64,000 nt of DNA from an uncultured Flavobacteriaceae bacterium. Lineage in GTDB: Bacteria; Bacteroidota; Bacteroidia; Flavobacteriales; Flavobacteriaceae. This document shows, piece by piece, positions 28,530 to 37,660 of the stretch. The notes under the pieces are model-generated. The model was not told the origin of the DNA, did no database searches, and was given only the letters and a program-made list of their open reading frames with translations. The stretch covers positions 968,178 through 1,032,177 of the forward strand of contig CALSTP010000001.1 of NCBI GenBank assembly GCA_943789305.1. The letters are read 5' to 3'. The number at the start of each line of letters is the position of its first letter. Position 1 is the first letter of the stretch. A program made the translations under genes and the position numbers.

Positions 28530-28895
28530 TTAATCTAGAACCTCTATTTTTAAAATTGTAGCAGTTTTTGCACAATTCTCAATTCTCAAAACGTAATTAA
28601 TTAATTTCAATTCGGTTTCGATTTGATAAACCTTACAACTATCTTTTGATGTGTTACTGGATCTAAAATCTACATCTGAATATTTAACCAAAGAATGAAT
28701 GGAAACTGAGTCTAACTGAATTATGGATTTAATATCTGATGCAAATCTCCACTCTTTTTTAGAAAGATCATTGAGTACTCTTGCTTCTGGACTATAATTG
28801 CACTGTGTTCTTTTACCATTAAAAAAAAAGGCTAAAAAAATTAGACCAACTGAAAAGCCTCCCAAATAATACCCCAATCTTTTTAAAAAACTCAT
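28530..28895 (-). CDS. Small single-pass membrane protein of unknown function
   Basis: A 121-residue protein with one N-terminal transmembrane segment (about residues 8-25, YYLGGFSVGLIFLAFFF) and a periplasmic-facing remainder with NPXARVLND-like text (SPEARVLNDLSKKEW). It resembles small flavobacterial proteins annotated as DUF4258-containing and often placed near tsaE and porX, but I am not certain of that domain. It is 35 bases downstream of tsaE on the same strand. Confidence 0.7.
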   Translation of the reverse strand: MSFLKRLGYYLGGFSVGLIFLAFFFNGKRTQCNYSPEARVLNDLSKKEWRFASDIKSIIQLDSVSIHSLVKYSDVDFRSSNTSKDSCKVYQIETELKLINYVLRIENCAKTATILKIEVLD

Positions 28896-28930
28896 ATTTA
28901 AAATTTAGGTAAAAATAATGCTCTTTTAAA

Positions 28931-29338
28931 TTATATGAAGTTAATCTTTCGTGTATTTTGGTTTAAATACTCCAATTCAATACAGTGAACTTGATCAGGA
29001 AGTAAAGATTGTATTTTATCAGGCCATTCAATTAAACATATACAGCCTGAATCTATATATTCTTCAGCTCCGAAATCAAAAGCTTCTTCTTCTGATTCGA
29101 GTCGATAACAATCGAAATGAAAGATGCTTTCTTCAGAAGAAGTTTTATATTCATTTACAAGTGAAAACGTTGGACTACTGACCGTGTCAATAACCTCCAA
29201 ATGCTTGCAAAAAGAATTAATTAAAGTAGTTTTTCCTACTCCCATAGAGCCTTTAAATAAGAAAATATTGTGTTTAGAAAAGGCTATTATTTTTTGAACT
29301 ATGGCATCAACTTCCTTCAATTGATATGTTTGAGTCAT
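28931..29338 (-). CDS. tsaE: tRNA threonylcarbamoyladenosine biosynthesis ATPase TsaE
   Basis: A 135-residue P-loop protein, the ATPase partner of TsaB/TsaD in making t6A37 on ANN-decoding tRNAs. Walker A is GSMGVGKTTL (30-37 core); SSPTFSLVNEY is the switch region, FHFDCYRL follows, and CLIEWPDKI is the family signature with the Trp. It starts one base before the porX stop, so it is read from the porX transcript, an arrangement common in flavobacteria. Confidence 0.96.
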   Translation of the reverse strand: MTQTYQLKEVDAIVQKIIAFSKHNIFLFKGSMGVGKTTLINSFCKHLEVIDTVSSPTFSLVNEYKTSSEESIFHFDCYRLESEEEAFDFGAEEYIDSGCICLIEWPDKIQSLLPDQVHCIELEYLNQNTRKINFI

Positions 29339-30904
29339 TTAAATATTACTTTTTGGCTGCAAAACTACAAAAGGAATTATTATTTCTTCCATAGATATTC
29401 CTCCATGTTGGTAACTATTATTATATAGATCAGCATAATGATGGAAGTTCTTGGGGTAAACAAAGTAGCTGTAATCTAAAGCAAAAATGAATTTACTGTT
29501 AATACTGATTTTAGGTAAGCCGATATTTTTTGGCTCATTGACTTCAAAAACCTTGTTTGAGTTATAGGTCAAGCTCCTTCCCGTTTTATATCTCAAATTT
29601 AAACTGGATTCTTTGTCTCCAATTACCTCAATAGCTTGAGTAACGTTTATGGTACCATGATCTGTTGTCAGTATCAATTGATAATTATGTTCACTAGCAG
29701 CATTAATAATTTCTAACAAAGGGGAATTTTTAAACCAACTCCCAGTCAAAGAACGATATGCTTTATCATCGGAGGCTAATTCTTTGATAATCTCCATCTC
29801 TGATTTGGCATGAGAAATCATGTCTACGAAATTGTAAACTACGGTTGTTAATTTTTCATTCTTATGATCAGCAAGCGATTTGGCAAGAAATTTTCCATTT
29901 TTAATGTTGGTGATTTTGTGATAACTCATTTTGCCTTCTATATTCAGGCGTTTGAGCTGAGCTGCCAAAAGTTCGTTTTCAAATAAATTTTTTCCACCTT
30001 CTTCAGAATCATTTTTCCACCATTGGGGATGTTGTACAGATATTTCTAAAGGTGTAAAACCCGAAAACAAGGAATTTCTGGCATATTGAGTAGCTGTTGG
30101 AAGAATGCTGAAATAAGTATCTTCTTTTTCCTTTTGATAAAAATCAATTATAAAAGGCTCAATTGTTTTCCATTGATCCAATCTGAGGTTATCTATCACA
30201 AGTAAAAGGGTGGGTTGGTTGTCTTTTAGAAGTGGTTTTATTTTGTTTTTAAATAAATGATGAGATAATTCAGGAGCCTCTTCAGGATTGATCAACCAAT
30301 TTTCATAAGATTCTTTAATGAATTTTGAAAACAATTGATTTGCTTCTTTCATTTGGCTTTGAAAAATTTCGATCATGCCGTGATCAACTAAAGATTCTAA
30401 CTCAAGTTCCCAAAAGATCATTTTCTGATAAAATTCTTGCCATTCTTCCGCAGTATTTAGATCCATTAATTCCAAACTTATTTTTCTGAATTCTTGCTGA
30501 TAATTCCGGGTAGTCTTTTCAGCAATTAAATTCTTGTCTAATAAGTTTTTCTTTAACGAAAGTAAAATTTGATTCGGATTAACGGGCTTTATAAGATAAT
30601 CGGATATTTTAGAGCCAATAGCGTCTTCCATAATGTGTTCTTCTTCATTTTTAGTTACCATGATAACCGGAAGTTTGGGTTGCTTGTTTTTTAAACGAGA
30701 TAATGTTTCAAGTCCATTCAATCCAGGCATATTTTCATCTAATAATACTGCCTCGTATCGGTTCTTTTGAACAAGTTCAATTGCTTCAAGACCATTATTA
30801 CACGAAGTTACTTGATAGCCTTTATCGAGAAGAAAAAGAATGTGTGGTTTTAGTAAGTCAACTTCGTCGTCGACCCATAAGATTTCTATTGGCTGTAGAT
30901 TCAT
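29339..30904 (-). CDS. porX: PorX-type response regulator with PglZ phosphodiesterase domain
   Basis: A 521-residue protein. Residues 1-125 are a CheY-like receiver with acidic pocket VDDE (11-14), phosphoacceptor Asp56 in AVLLDENMPG, Thr84 and Lys106 in DYLIKPVNP. A helical linker leads to a PglZ/alkaline-phosphatase-like domain: LLVIDNLRLDQW, TTDHGTINVTQ and QHGGISMEEIIIPF carry the metal and nucleophile residues. PorX with the kinase PorY controls type IX secretion genes in Porphyromonas and gliding bacteria. Its promoter probably overlaps the divergent HD gene (TTTTTG, 18 bases, TATTTTTT on the minus strand near 30950-30915). Confidence 0.94.
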   Translation of the reverse strand: MNLQPIEILWVDDEVDLLKPHILFLLDKGYQVTSCNNGLEAIELVQKNRYEAVLLDENMPGLNGLETLSRLKNKQPKLPVIMVTKNEEEHIMEDAIGSKISDYLIKPVNPNQILLSLKKNLLDKNLIAEKTTRNYQQEFRKISLELMDLNTAEEWQEFYQKMIFWELELESLVDHGMIEIFQSQMKEANQLFSKFIKESYENWLINPEEAPELSHHLFKNKIKPLLKDNQPTLLLVIDNLRLDQWKTIEPFIIDFYQKEKEDTYFSILPTATQYARNSLFSGFTPLEISVQHPQWWKNDSEEGGKNLFENELLAAQLKRLNIEGKMSYHKITNIKNGKFLAKSLADHKNEKLTTVVYNFVDMISHAKSEMEIIKELASDDKAYRSLTGSWFKNSPLLEIINAASEHNYQLILTTDHGTINVTQAIEVIGDKESSLNLRYKTGRSLTYNSNKVFEVNEPKNIGLPKISINSKFIFALDYSYFVYPKNFHHYADLYNNSYQHGGISMEEIIIPFVVLQPKSNI

Positions 30905-30912
30905 TATATTTG
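30905..30912 (+). promoter_or_regulatory. -7 promoter box deciding the start of the HD-domain gene
   Basis: TATATTTG is an exact TAnnTTTG. Transcription from it would begin near 30917-30919, so the ATG at 30840 inside porX cannot be the start of the HD gene; the TTG at 30927 or 30945 must be used. Confidence 0.5.
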
Positions 30913-30926
30913 AAAAAATAAAAAGT

Positions 30927-32150
30927 TTGAAAATAAATCAAAAATTGACCCTTTTAAACGATCCAATTTACGGATTTATTCACATCAATGCTCCTATAAT
31001 TTTTAAATTATTGGAGCATCCGTTTTTTCAACGCCTGAGGAGAATTACTCAAATGGGACTTTCTTCTTTGGTTTATCCAGGAGCCAAGCACAGTCGTTTT
31101 GAGCATGCACTAGGATGTCTTCATTTGATGCAGAAAACCGTTACTGTTCTAAGAGAAAAAGGAGTTTTAATAAACGAAAATGAAGCTGTTGCTATGCAAA
31201 TCGCAATTTTACTTCATGATATTGGACACGGTCCCTTTTCACATGCAATGGAAAACTCTCTTGTTGAAGGAGTTCATCATGAATCCCTATCTCTAAAGTT
31301 CATGTCATCTTTAAATAAAGAATTTGACGGACAACTCACACTTGCCATTTCTATTTTTCAAAACCAATATTCTCGAAAGTTCATGCATCAGTTGGTTTCT
31401 GGTCAAATTGATTTAGATCGAATGGATTATCTTAAGCGAGACAGTTTCTACACTGCCGCAACAGAAGGAAACATTAATTCAGAACGAATTATAACAATGT
31501 TCAATGTAATCGACGATCAATTGGTAATTGAAGAAAAAGGAATTCATTCTGTTGAAAAGTTTCTTATCGCTCGTCGTTTAATGTATTGGCAAGTATATTT
31601 ACATAAAACCAGTTTGGTTGGTGAACTGCTGCTAGAACGTTTATTAATTCATGTTAGAGAACTTTACAAAGAAGGAATAGAGTTAAATACCTCGAAATCA
31701 TTAACTTATTTTTTAAATCATGATACTAGCTCAATAGATTCGGATGAACTCCTCAATCGATTCGCATTATTAGATGACTACGATATTATATCATCTCTAA
31801 AAGAATGGCAACATCATTCTGATTTTGTTTTGAAGGACTTATCTAGAAGAATATTGAATCGACATTTATTGAAAATTCGCATTCAGAACACCCCTTTTAC
31901 TGAAGCTCAAATTTTAGAAAAAAAAGCACTTCTTTCGTCATGGAATCTAAATCCCAAGCAATTAGACAATTATGTATTTTCGGGAAGTATTTCCAATCAA
32001 GCCTATGTACCTGATACTAAGACTATAAAAATTTTAACCAAATCAGGAATCGTGAGTTCTTTACAAGAGGAATCGGAGTTGTTTGTCGGGAATTCGTTTT
32101 CAAATATTGAATCAAAATTTTATCTGTGCTTTGCAAAGCCTAGTTTGTGA
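30927..32150 (+). CDS. HD-domain phosphohydrolase (dNTPase/HDIG type)
   Basis: About 407 residues from the TTG at 30927 (MKINQKLTLLNDPIYGFI). The frame is open further up to an ATG at 30840, but that would overlap porX by 65 bases and precede the likely promoter. Conserved metal residues: His in HSRFEHALG, the HD pair in LLHDIGHGPFSH, and the later Asp in DLDRMDYLKRD. The wording is that of the SAMHD1/dGTPase-like HD family; substrate unknown, nucleoside triphosphates likely. It is 24 bases upstream of lpxD. Confidence 0.88.
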   Translation: MKINQKLTLLNDPIYGFIHINAPIIFKLLEHPFFQRLRRITQMGLSSLVYPGAKHSRFEHALGCLHLMQKTVTVLREKGVLINENEAVAMQIAILLHDIGHGPFSHAMENSLVEGVHHESLSLKFMSSLNKEFDGQLTLAISIFQNQYSRKFMHQLVSGQIDLDRMDYLKRDSFYTAATEGNINSERIITMFNVIDDQLVIEEKGIHSVEKFLIARRLMYWQVYLHKTSLVGELLLERLLIHVRELYKEGIELNTSKSLTYFLNHDTSSIDSDELLNRFALLDDYDIISSLKEWQHHSDFVLKDLSRRILNRHLLKIRIQNTPFTEAQILEKKALLSSWNLNPKQLDNYVFSGSISNQAYVPDTKTIKILTKSGIVSSLQEESELFVGNSFSNIESKFYLCFAKPSL

Positions 32151-32161
32151 GGTTATTTTTA

Positions 32162-32169
32162 TATTTTTG
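32162..32169 (+). promoter_or_regulatory. Candidate -7 promoter box of lpxD
   Basis: TATTTTTG fits TAnnTTTG and lies 5 bases ahead of the lpxD ATG at 32175, so the mRNA would be nearly leaderless. The -33 TTTG at 32144-32147 is at a shorter spacing (14 bases) than usual. Confidence 0.4.
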
Positions 32170-32174
32170 CAGGA

Positions 32175-33200
32175 ATGAAATTTACCGCCAAACAAATTGC
32201 AGGTATATTGAACGGATATATCGAAGGGGATCCAGGTGTTGAAGTTAATAAACTTTCCAAGATTGAGGAGGGTACATCGGGGTCACTTACCTTTCTGGCT
32301 AACAAAAAATATAATTCTTTTTTATACGAAACCAATGCATCAATTGTCATCATTAACAAGGACTTTGTATTGGAAAAAGAAATCGTTACTACTTTAATTA
32401 GAGTTCAAGATGCATACCGTGCTTTTTCTACTTTACTAGAATACTACAATACTAAAGAATCCTCGGAGAAAGGAATTTTTGAGCCAGTATCCATACATGA
32501 AAGCGTTGTTTTGGATGAATCATGCTATGTAGGTGAGTTTACCGTCATAAAGAAAAATGCTCAATTTGGGAAAAATGTAAAGATTCATCCGCAGGTATAT
32601 ATAGGTGAAGATGTTACCATAGGAGCCGGTTCCGTTATTCTTAATGGAGCTCGAATATTATCTCGAACAGAAATAGGTGAAAATTGTGTTATTCATCCAG
32701 GATGTGTCATAGGATCTGAAGGTTTTGGATTTGCACCTCAAAAAGATGGGACCTTTAAAAAAGTACCCCAGACTGGGATTGTTCGTATTGGCAACAACGT
32801 AGATATTGGAGCAAATTCAACAATAGACAGGGCTACACTAGGAGCTACAATTATAAATGACGGTGTTAAATTAGATAATCATATCCAAATTGCACACAAT
32901 GTAGAAATTGGATCCAATACTGTGATAGCTGCTCAAACCGGAGTTGCGGGTTCTACTAAAATTGGAAAATCCTGTTTTATTGGTGGGCAAGTCGGAATAA
33001 CAGGTCATGTAAAAATTGGGGATGGAGTTCAAGTTCAGGGTCAAGCTGGAATTACAAAAAATATCAAAGACAATCAAGTACTCCAAGGAACACCAGCTAT
33101 TGATTTCAAAAGTTACAGTAAATCCTTCATTCACTTTAAAAATTTACCAAAAATCATAAAACGCCTCAATCAATTAGAAAAAGAAATCAATGGAAATTAA
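32175..33200 (+). CDS. lpxD: UDP-3-O-acylglucosamine N-acyltransferase
   Basis: A 341-residue left-handed beta-helix acyltransferase, third step of lipid A synthesis (transfers a hydroxyacyl chain from ACP to the glucosamine amine). The N-terminal uridine-binding domain (MKFTAKQIAGILNG) is followed by many hexapeptide repeats from about residue 105 to 300; the catalytic His is in HIQIAHNVEIG and GCVIGSEGFGFA is a family landmark. It overlaps the lpxC-fabZ gene by 11 bases. Confidence 0.96.
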   Translation: MKFTAKQIAGILNGYIEGDPGVEVNKLSKIEEGTSGSLTFLANKKYNSFLYETNASIVIINKDFVLEKEIVTTLIRVQDAYRAFSTLLEYYNTKESSEKGIFEPVSIHESVVLDESCYVGEFTVIKKNAQFGKNVKIHPQVYIGEDVTIGAGSVILNGARILSRTEIGENCVIHPGCVIGSEGFGFAPQKDGTFKKVPQTGIVRIGNNVDIGANSTIDRATLGATIINDGVKLDNHIQIAHNVEIGSNTVIAAQTGVAGSTKIGKSCFIGGQVGITGHVKIGDGVQVQGQAGITKNIKDNQVLQGTPAIDFKSYSKSFIHFKNLPKIIKRLNQLEKEINGN

Positions 33201-34596
33201 CCCTACCTTACAATCAACAATAGCTCAAGAAGTAACCCTCGAAGGAGTTGGTTTACACACTGGAGAAAATGTAATTCTAACCTTTAAACCTGCTCCTTCA
33301 AATACAGGATATGTTTTTGTTAGGACCGATCTCAAAGGCAAACCCTCAATAGAAGCTGATGTTCAGTATGTTACAGATACTCAAAGGGGAACAAATCTTG
33401 AAAAGGGTAATATTAAAATTCAAACATCTGAACATGTTCTATCGGCTCTAGTTGGACTTGAAATTGATAATTGCATCATCGAATTGAGTGCTCCAGAACC
33501 TCCAATTATGGATGGTTCTTCAAAATATTTTGTTGAAGCTTTACAAAAAGCAAAAAAGAAAACCCTAAAGGAGTATTGTGATGAATATGTAGTAAGAGAA
33601 GTTATTCATTATAGGGATGAAGAATCAGGAAGTGAAATGACTCTAATTCCATGGGATAACTATCAAATAACAACTATGGTAGATTTTGGAACTAAAGTTC
33701 TTGGTACTCAAAATGCAACTCTAGAGAATTTAAGTGATTACGTTGAAGAAATATCTTCTTCCCGAACGTTTAGCTTTCTTCATGAATTAGAAATGCTTTT
33801 AGAAAATGGTTTAATTCAAGGTGGGGATTTAAACAATGCTATTGTTTATGTTGATAAGGCATTGTCGGATGAGACCATGGCTCGCTTAAAAAAAGCATTT
33901 AATAAAACCAAAATATCTGTCCAGCCCAATGGAATTCTTGACAATTTATCCTTGCATTATCCCAATGAGGCTGCACGCCATAAGTTATTGGACGTTATTG
34001 GAGATTTAGCCTTGGTAGGTAAACGCATCAGAGGAAAAATAATAGCTCGCAAACCTGGCCACAAAGTTAATGTAGAATTTGCACGAAAGCTTTCAAAAAT
34101 AATTAAACAAGAGAAACGCTTAAATGCTCCTTCCATTGACATCAATCAATCCCCATTGATGAATGTCAATGACATAATGAAAATATTGCCACACAGACCT
34201 CCATTCTTATTAGTAGATAAGATTTTCGAACTTTCTGACTCCCATGTCATTGGATTAAAAAATGTAACCATGAATGAACCTTTTTTTGTTGGTCATTTTC
34301 CTGGTGCTCCAGTAATGCCGGGAGTTTTACAAGTTGAAGCAATGGCTCAAGTAGGAGGGGTATTGGTACTCAATACTGTACCTGATCCTGAAAATTATTT
34401 GACCCTTTTTATGAAAATTGACAATGTTAAGTTCAAGAATCCTGTGCACCCAGGCGACACTCTGATTTTTAAATTGGAACTAATTACCCCAATAAGAAGA
34501 GGGATTTGTCACATGAAAGGTTATATCTTTGCAAACGGGAAAATAACCACTGAAGGAGAATTAATGGCACAAATTATTAGAAAAGATAGTTTATGA
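33190..34596 (+). CDS. lpxC: Bifunctional LpxC deacetylase / FabZ dehydratase fusion
   Basis: A 468-residue fusion typical of Bacteroidetes. Residues about 1-305 are LpxC, the zinc deacetylase committing UDP-acyl-GlcNAc to lipid A: zinc ligand His82 in TSEHVLSALVG, then HKLLDVIGDLA with the second His and Asp. Residues about 320-465 are the hot-dog fold FabZ dehydratase: ILPHRPPFLLVDK, then HFPGAPVMPGVLQVEAMAQ with the catalytic His and Glu. Linking both activities tunes hydroxyacyl flow between lipid A and fatty acids. Its stop overlaps the lpxA start (ATGA). Confidence 0.97.
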   Translation: MEINPTLQSTIAQEVTLEGVGLHTGENVILTFKPAPSNTGYVFVRTDLKGKPSIEADVQYVTDTQRGTNLEKGNIKIQTSEHVLSALVGLEIDNCIIELSAPEPPIMDGSSKYFVEALQKAKKKTLKEYCDEYVVREVIHYRDEESGSEMTLIPWDNYQITTMVDFGTKVLGTQNATLENLSDYVEEISSSRTFSFLHELEMLLENGLIQGGDLNNAIVYVDKALSDETMARLKKAFNKTKISVQPNGILDNLSLHYPNEAARHKLLDVIGDLALVGKRIRGKIIARKPGHKVNVEFARKLSKIIKQEKRLNAPSIDINQSPLMNVNDIMKILPHRPPFLLVDKIFELSDSHVIGLKNVTMNEPFFVGHFPGAPVMPGVLQVEAMAQVGGVLVLNTVPDPENYLTLFMKIDNVKFKNPVHPGDTLIFKLELITPIRRGICHMKGYIFANGKITTEGELMAQIIRKDSL

Positions 34597-35378
34597 ATCA
34601 ACCCTTAGCTTACGTACATCCTGGAGCCAAGATTGCAAATAATGTAGTAATTGAACCTTTTGTTTCTATCAGTAACAATGTCATCATTGGCGAAGGAACC
34701 TGGATTGGTTCAAACGTAACTATAATGGAAGGTGCAAGAATTGGAAAAAACTGTAATATTTATTCTGGAGCAGTAATATCTGCACCACCACAAGATTTAA
34801 AATATTCAGGAGAAGAAACCCTAACCGTTATCGGAGACAACACTACAATCCGAGAATGTGTTACCATAAACAGAGGTACTATTGATCGCCAACAAACTAT
34901 AATAGGTTCAAATTGCTTAATCATGGCCTATTCACATATTGCCCATGACTGCATCGTTGGAAATCATTGTATTTTTTCTAACAACAGTACTTTAGCAGGA
35001 CACATCAACGTTGGTAATCATGTAATTCTAGCTGGAATGACAGCTGTTCACCAATTTTGTTCTATTGGAGACCATGCATTCATATCTGGTGGTTCATTGG
35101 TACGTAAAGATGTTCCTCCATATGTAAAAGCAGCTCGTGAACCTCTATCATATGTAGGGATCAATTCTGTTGGATTGAGACGCAGAGGATTTTCGGCTGA
35201 AAAAATCAGGGAAATTCAAGATATTTATAGAATACTTTACCAGAAAAACTACAATACAACTCAAGCAGCTGAAATCCTAGAAGCTGAAATGGAAGTTACC
35301 CGAGAACGAGATGAAATTTTACAATTTATCAAAGATTCTCAAAGAGGAATCATGAAAGGTTACTTTCAAAAAAATTAA
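34593..35378 (+). CDS. lpxA: UDP-N-acetylglucosamine acyltransferase
   Basis: A 261-residue beta-helix enzyme, first step of lipid A synthesis. Hexapeptide repeats fill residues about 1-190 (IEPFVSISNNVIIGEGTWIG as a sample); the catalytic His lies in AYSHIAHDCIVGN, and the C-terminal helical domain starts near FSAEKIREIQDIYR. The start codon overlaps the lpxC-fabZ stop, so the lpx genes are one translationally coupled set with lpxD. Confidence 0.97.
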   Translation: MNQPLAYVHPGAKIANNVVIEPFVSISNNVIIGEGTWIGSNVTIMEGARIGKNCNIYSGAVISAPPQDLKYSGEETLTVIGDNTTIRECVTINRGTIDRQQTIIGSNCLIMAYSHIAHDCIVGNHCIFSNNSTLAGHINVGNHVILAGMTAVHQFCSIGDHAFISGGSLVRKDVPPYVKAAREPLSYVGINSVGLRRRGFSAEKIREIQDIYRILYQKNYNTTQAAEILEAEMEVTRERDEILQFIKDSQRGIMKGYFQKN

Positions 35379-35387
35379 AAAATAAAT

Positions 35388-35954
35388 ATGGCATCTACAT
35401 CTGATATTAGAAAAGGTCTGTGTATCAAACACAACAACGATATTTTTAAAATAATTGAATTTCTTCATGTAAAGCCTGGAAAAGGTCCTGCGTTTGTAAG
35501 AACAAAACTTAAAAGTGTTACCTCTGGTAAAGTCCTAGAAAACACCTTTTCTGCAGGACATAAGATTGAAGATATTCGTGTTGAAACCAGTAAGTTTCAG
35601 TTTTTATACAGTGAGGGTGACACCTTCAATTTTATGAATACAGAGGATTACAATCAAATTACCATTGAAAGGAACACATTGGATGCACCCAACTTGCTCA
35701 AGGAGGGAGAGGTGGTTTCAATATCCATAAATACCGAAGATGGAATGCCTTTGTCAGTAGACATGCCAATAAGCGTGGTTTTGGAAGTTACTCATACCGA
35801 GCCAGGTGTAAAAGGGAACACTGCAACTAATGCTACAAAACCTGCAACTGTTGAGACTGGGGCACGTATCAATGTCCCTCTTTTTATAAACGAGGGAGAT
35901 AAAATAAAGATCGAAACTGAAAAAGGAACGTATCAAGAACGCATCAAAGAATAA
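35388..35954 (+). CDS. efp: Elongation factor P
   Basis: A 188-residue three-domain factor that rescues ribosomes stalled at polyproline. The KOW-like N-terminus ADTSDIRKG-type start is here MASTSDIRKGLCIK; the tip loop is HVKPGKGPAFV, where the Lys is the residue post-translationally modified in other bacteria. The OB-type domains follow (EGDTFNFMNTEDY; ATKPATVETGARINVP). Length matches the family. It is 9 bases after lpxA. Confidence 0.96.
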   Translation: MASTSDIRKGLCIKHNNDIFKIIEFLHVKPGKGPAFVRTKLKSVTSGKVLENTFSAGHKIEDIRVETSKFQFLYSEGDTFNFMNTEDYNQITIERNTLDAPNLLKEGEVVSISINTEDGMPLSVDMPISVVLEVTHTEPGVKGNTATNATKPATVETGARINVPLFINEGDKIKIETEKGTYQERIKE

Positions 35955-36012
35955 ATACATAAAGCTGAATAAAAAATCAGTAAATCATTAATTATAAATA
36001 TAATAAGCCAGA

Positions 36013-36885
36013 ATGAGTGTTTTAGTTAACAAAGATTCCAAAATAATAGTACAGGGTTTTACAGGAAGTGAGGGTACATTTCATGCAACACAGATGATTG
36101 AGTACGGTACCAATGTTGTTGGAGGTGTAACTCCAGGAAAAGGAGGGCAATCTCACTTAGATCGCCCGGTTTTTAATACCGTAGCAGAAGCCGTTACAAA
36201 AGTAGGTGCCAATACCACAATTATCTTTGTTCCTCCGGCATTTGCCGCTGATGCAATCATGGAAGCTGCCGATGCTGGAATTAAAGTTATTATCACCATA
36301 ACTGAGGGCATACCAGTAGCGGATATGGTTAAGGCAGCAAATTACATTGCGCACAAAGACTGCCGTTTGATAGGTCCCAATTGCCCTGGAGTAATTACTC
36401 CGGATGAAGCAAAGGTTGGTATTATGCCCGGGTTTGTTTTTAAAAAGGGAAATGTTGGAATCATATCCAAATCTGGAACACTTACTTACGAGGCTGCAGA
36501 TCAGGTTGTTCGAGAGGGATACGGAATTACAACTGCAATAGGAATTGGTGGAGATCCAATCATTGGAACGACAACTCGAGATGCTGTTGAACTCTTTTTA
36601 AATGATCCCGAGACCGAAGCAATTGTAATGATTGGCGAAATTGGAGGGCAATTAGAGGCAGAAGCTGCACGATACGTCAAAGAAACTGGAAATAAAAAGC
36701 CTGTGATCGGTTTTATTGCAGGAGAAACCGCTCCAGCTGGGAGAACTATGGGACATGCAGGAGCTATTGTAGGCGGTGCAGATGATACAGCGGAAGCCAA
36801 AAAACGCATAATGGCTGAATCTGGGATCCATGTAGTAGATTCTCCAGCAGCGATTGGAAAAAAAGTAGCAGAAGTACTCGCTTAA
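36013..36885 (+). CDS. sucD: Succinate-CoA ligase, alpha subunit
   Basis: A 290-residue TCA-cycle subunit that carries the phosphohistidine and CoA site. N-terminal CoA-binding Rossmann: [48 protein letters not shown]-like [14 protein letters not shown]; active-site His in [12 protein letters not shown]. The beta subunit gene (sucC) is not in this window, which is usual in flavobacteria. Confidence 0.97.
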   Translation: MSVLVNKDSKIIVQGFTGSEGTFHATQMIEYGTNVVGGVTPGKGGQSHLDRPVFNTVAEAVTKVGANTTIIFVPPAFAADAIMEAADAGIKVIITITEGIPVADMVKAANYIAHKDCRLIGPNCPGVITPDEAKVGIMPGFVFKKGNVGIISKSGTLTYEAADQVVREGYGITTAIGIGGDPIIGTTTRDAVELFLNDPETEAIVMIGEIGGQLEAEAARYVKETGNKKPVIGFIAGETAPAGRTMGHAGAIVGGADDTAEAKKRIMAESGIHVVDSPAAIGKKVAEVLA

Positions 36886-36895
36886 AAAATACATT

Positions 36896-37642
36896 ATGAA
36901 ATTGTTAGAAGGAAAAACAGCAATTATTACTGGTGCTAGTAGAGGTATTGGTAAAGGAATTGCCTTAACTTTTGCTCAAAACGGCTGTAACGTAGCATTT
37001 ACTTACAGTAGTTCTGTTGAAGCCGCTAATTCTCTTGAAACAGAATTAAAAGCTTTGGGGATTAACGCTAAAGGGTATCAAAGTAATGCAGCAAGTTTTG
37101 ACCAAGCAGATCAACTGGTTGCAGATGTTCAAAAAGATTTTGAAAGTTTGGATATTCTGATTAACAACGCTGGAATAACAAAAGATAATCTATTGATGCG
37201 CATGAATGAAAAAGATTTTGATCAAGTAATCAATGTTAATCTTAAATCAGTGTTCAATATGACCAAAGCAGTTCAACGAACCTTCCTCAAACAACGAAAA
37301 GGATCTCTAATACATATGAGTTCGATTGTAGGGGTAAAGGGAAATGCTGGTCAGGCAAATTATGCAGCTTCAAAAGCAGGGATTATTGGATTTTCAAAAT
37401 CCATTGCTTTAGAATTAGGATCAAGAAACATCCGAAGTAATGTAATTGCTCCAGGATTTATAGAAACTGAAATGACTGCAAAACTCTCCGAAGAACTTGT
37501 AAAAGAATGGAGAGGTGCAATACCCCTTAAAAGAGGTGGATCACCAGAAGACATAGCGAATGCCTGTGTGTTTTTAGGATCAGATTTATCCAGCTACATT
37601 ACTGGACAAGTGTTGAATGTCGATGGTGGAATGTTAACTTAA
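36896..37642 (+). CDS. fabG: 3-oxoacyl-ACP reductase
   Basis: A 248-residue short-chain dehydrogenase. NADPH site TGASRGIGKGIA, NNAGITKDNLLMRM (the FabG signature), catalytic Ser in SSIVGVKGNAGQ and YxxxK in YAASKAGIIGF, and C-terminal DGGML. It reduces 3-ketoacyl-ACP in fatty acid elongation. Being near lpx/fabZ genes fits lipid metabolism; a role as 3-ketocapnine reductase was considered but the signature is that of FabG. Confidence 0.93.
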   Translation: MKLLEGKTAIITGASRGIGKGIALTFAQNGCNVAFTYSSSVEAANSLETELKALGINAKGYQSNAASFDQADQLVADVQKDFESLDILINNAGITKDNLLMRMNEKDFDQVINVNLKSVFNMTKAVQRTFLKQRKGSLIHMSSIVGVKGNAGQANYAASKAGIIGFSKSIALELGSRNIRSNVIAPGFIETEMTAKLSEELVKEWRGAIPLKRGGSPEDIANACVFLGSDLSSYITGQVLNVDGGMLT

Positions 37643-37660
37643 AATTTTAAATATAAAATT

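Noticed and set aside
30840-30926. N-terminal extension of the HD-domain gene to the ATG at 30840
   Set aside because: It would overlap porX by 65 bases, the extra residues are low-complexity, and an exact TAnnTTTG box at 30905-30912 lies inside it.
36896-37642. 3-ketocapnine reductase for the sulfonolipid pathway
   Set aside because: The sequence has the FabG signature NNAGITKDNLLMRM and lies with lipid A genes 26 kb away from the pair.
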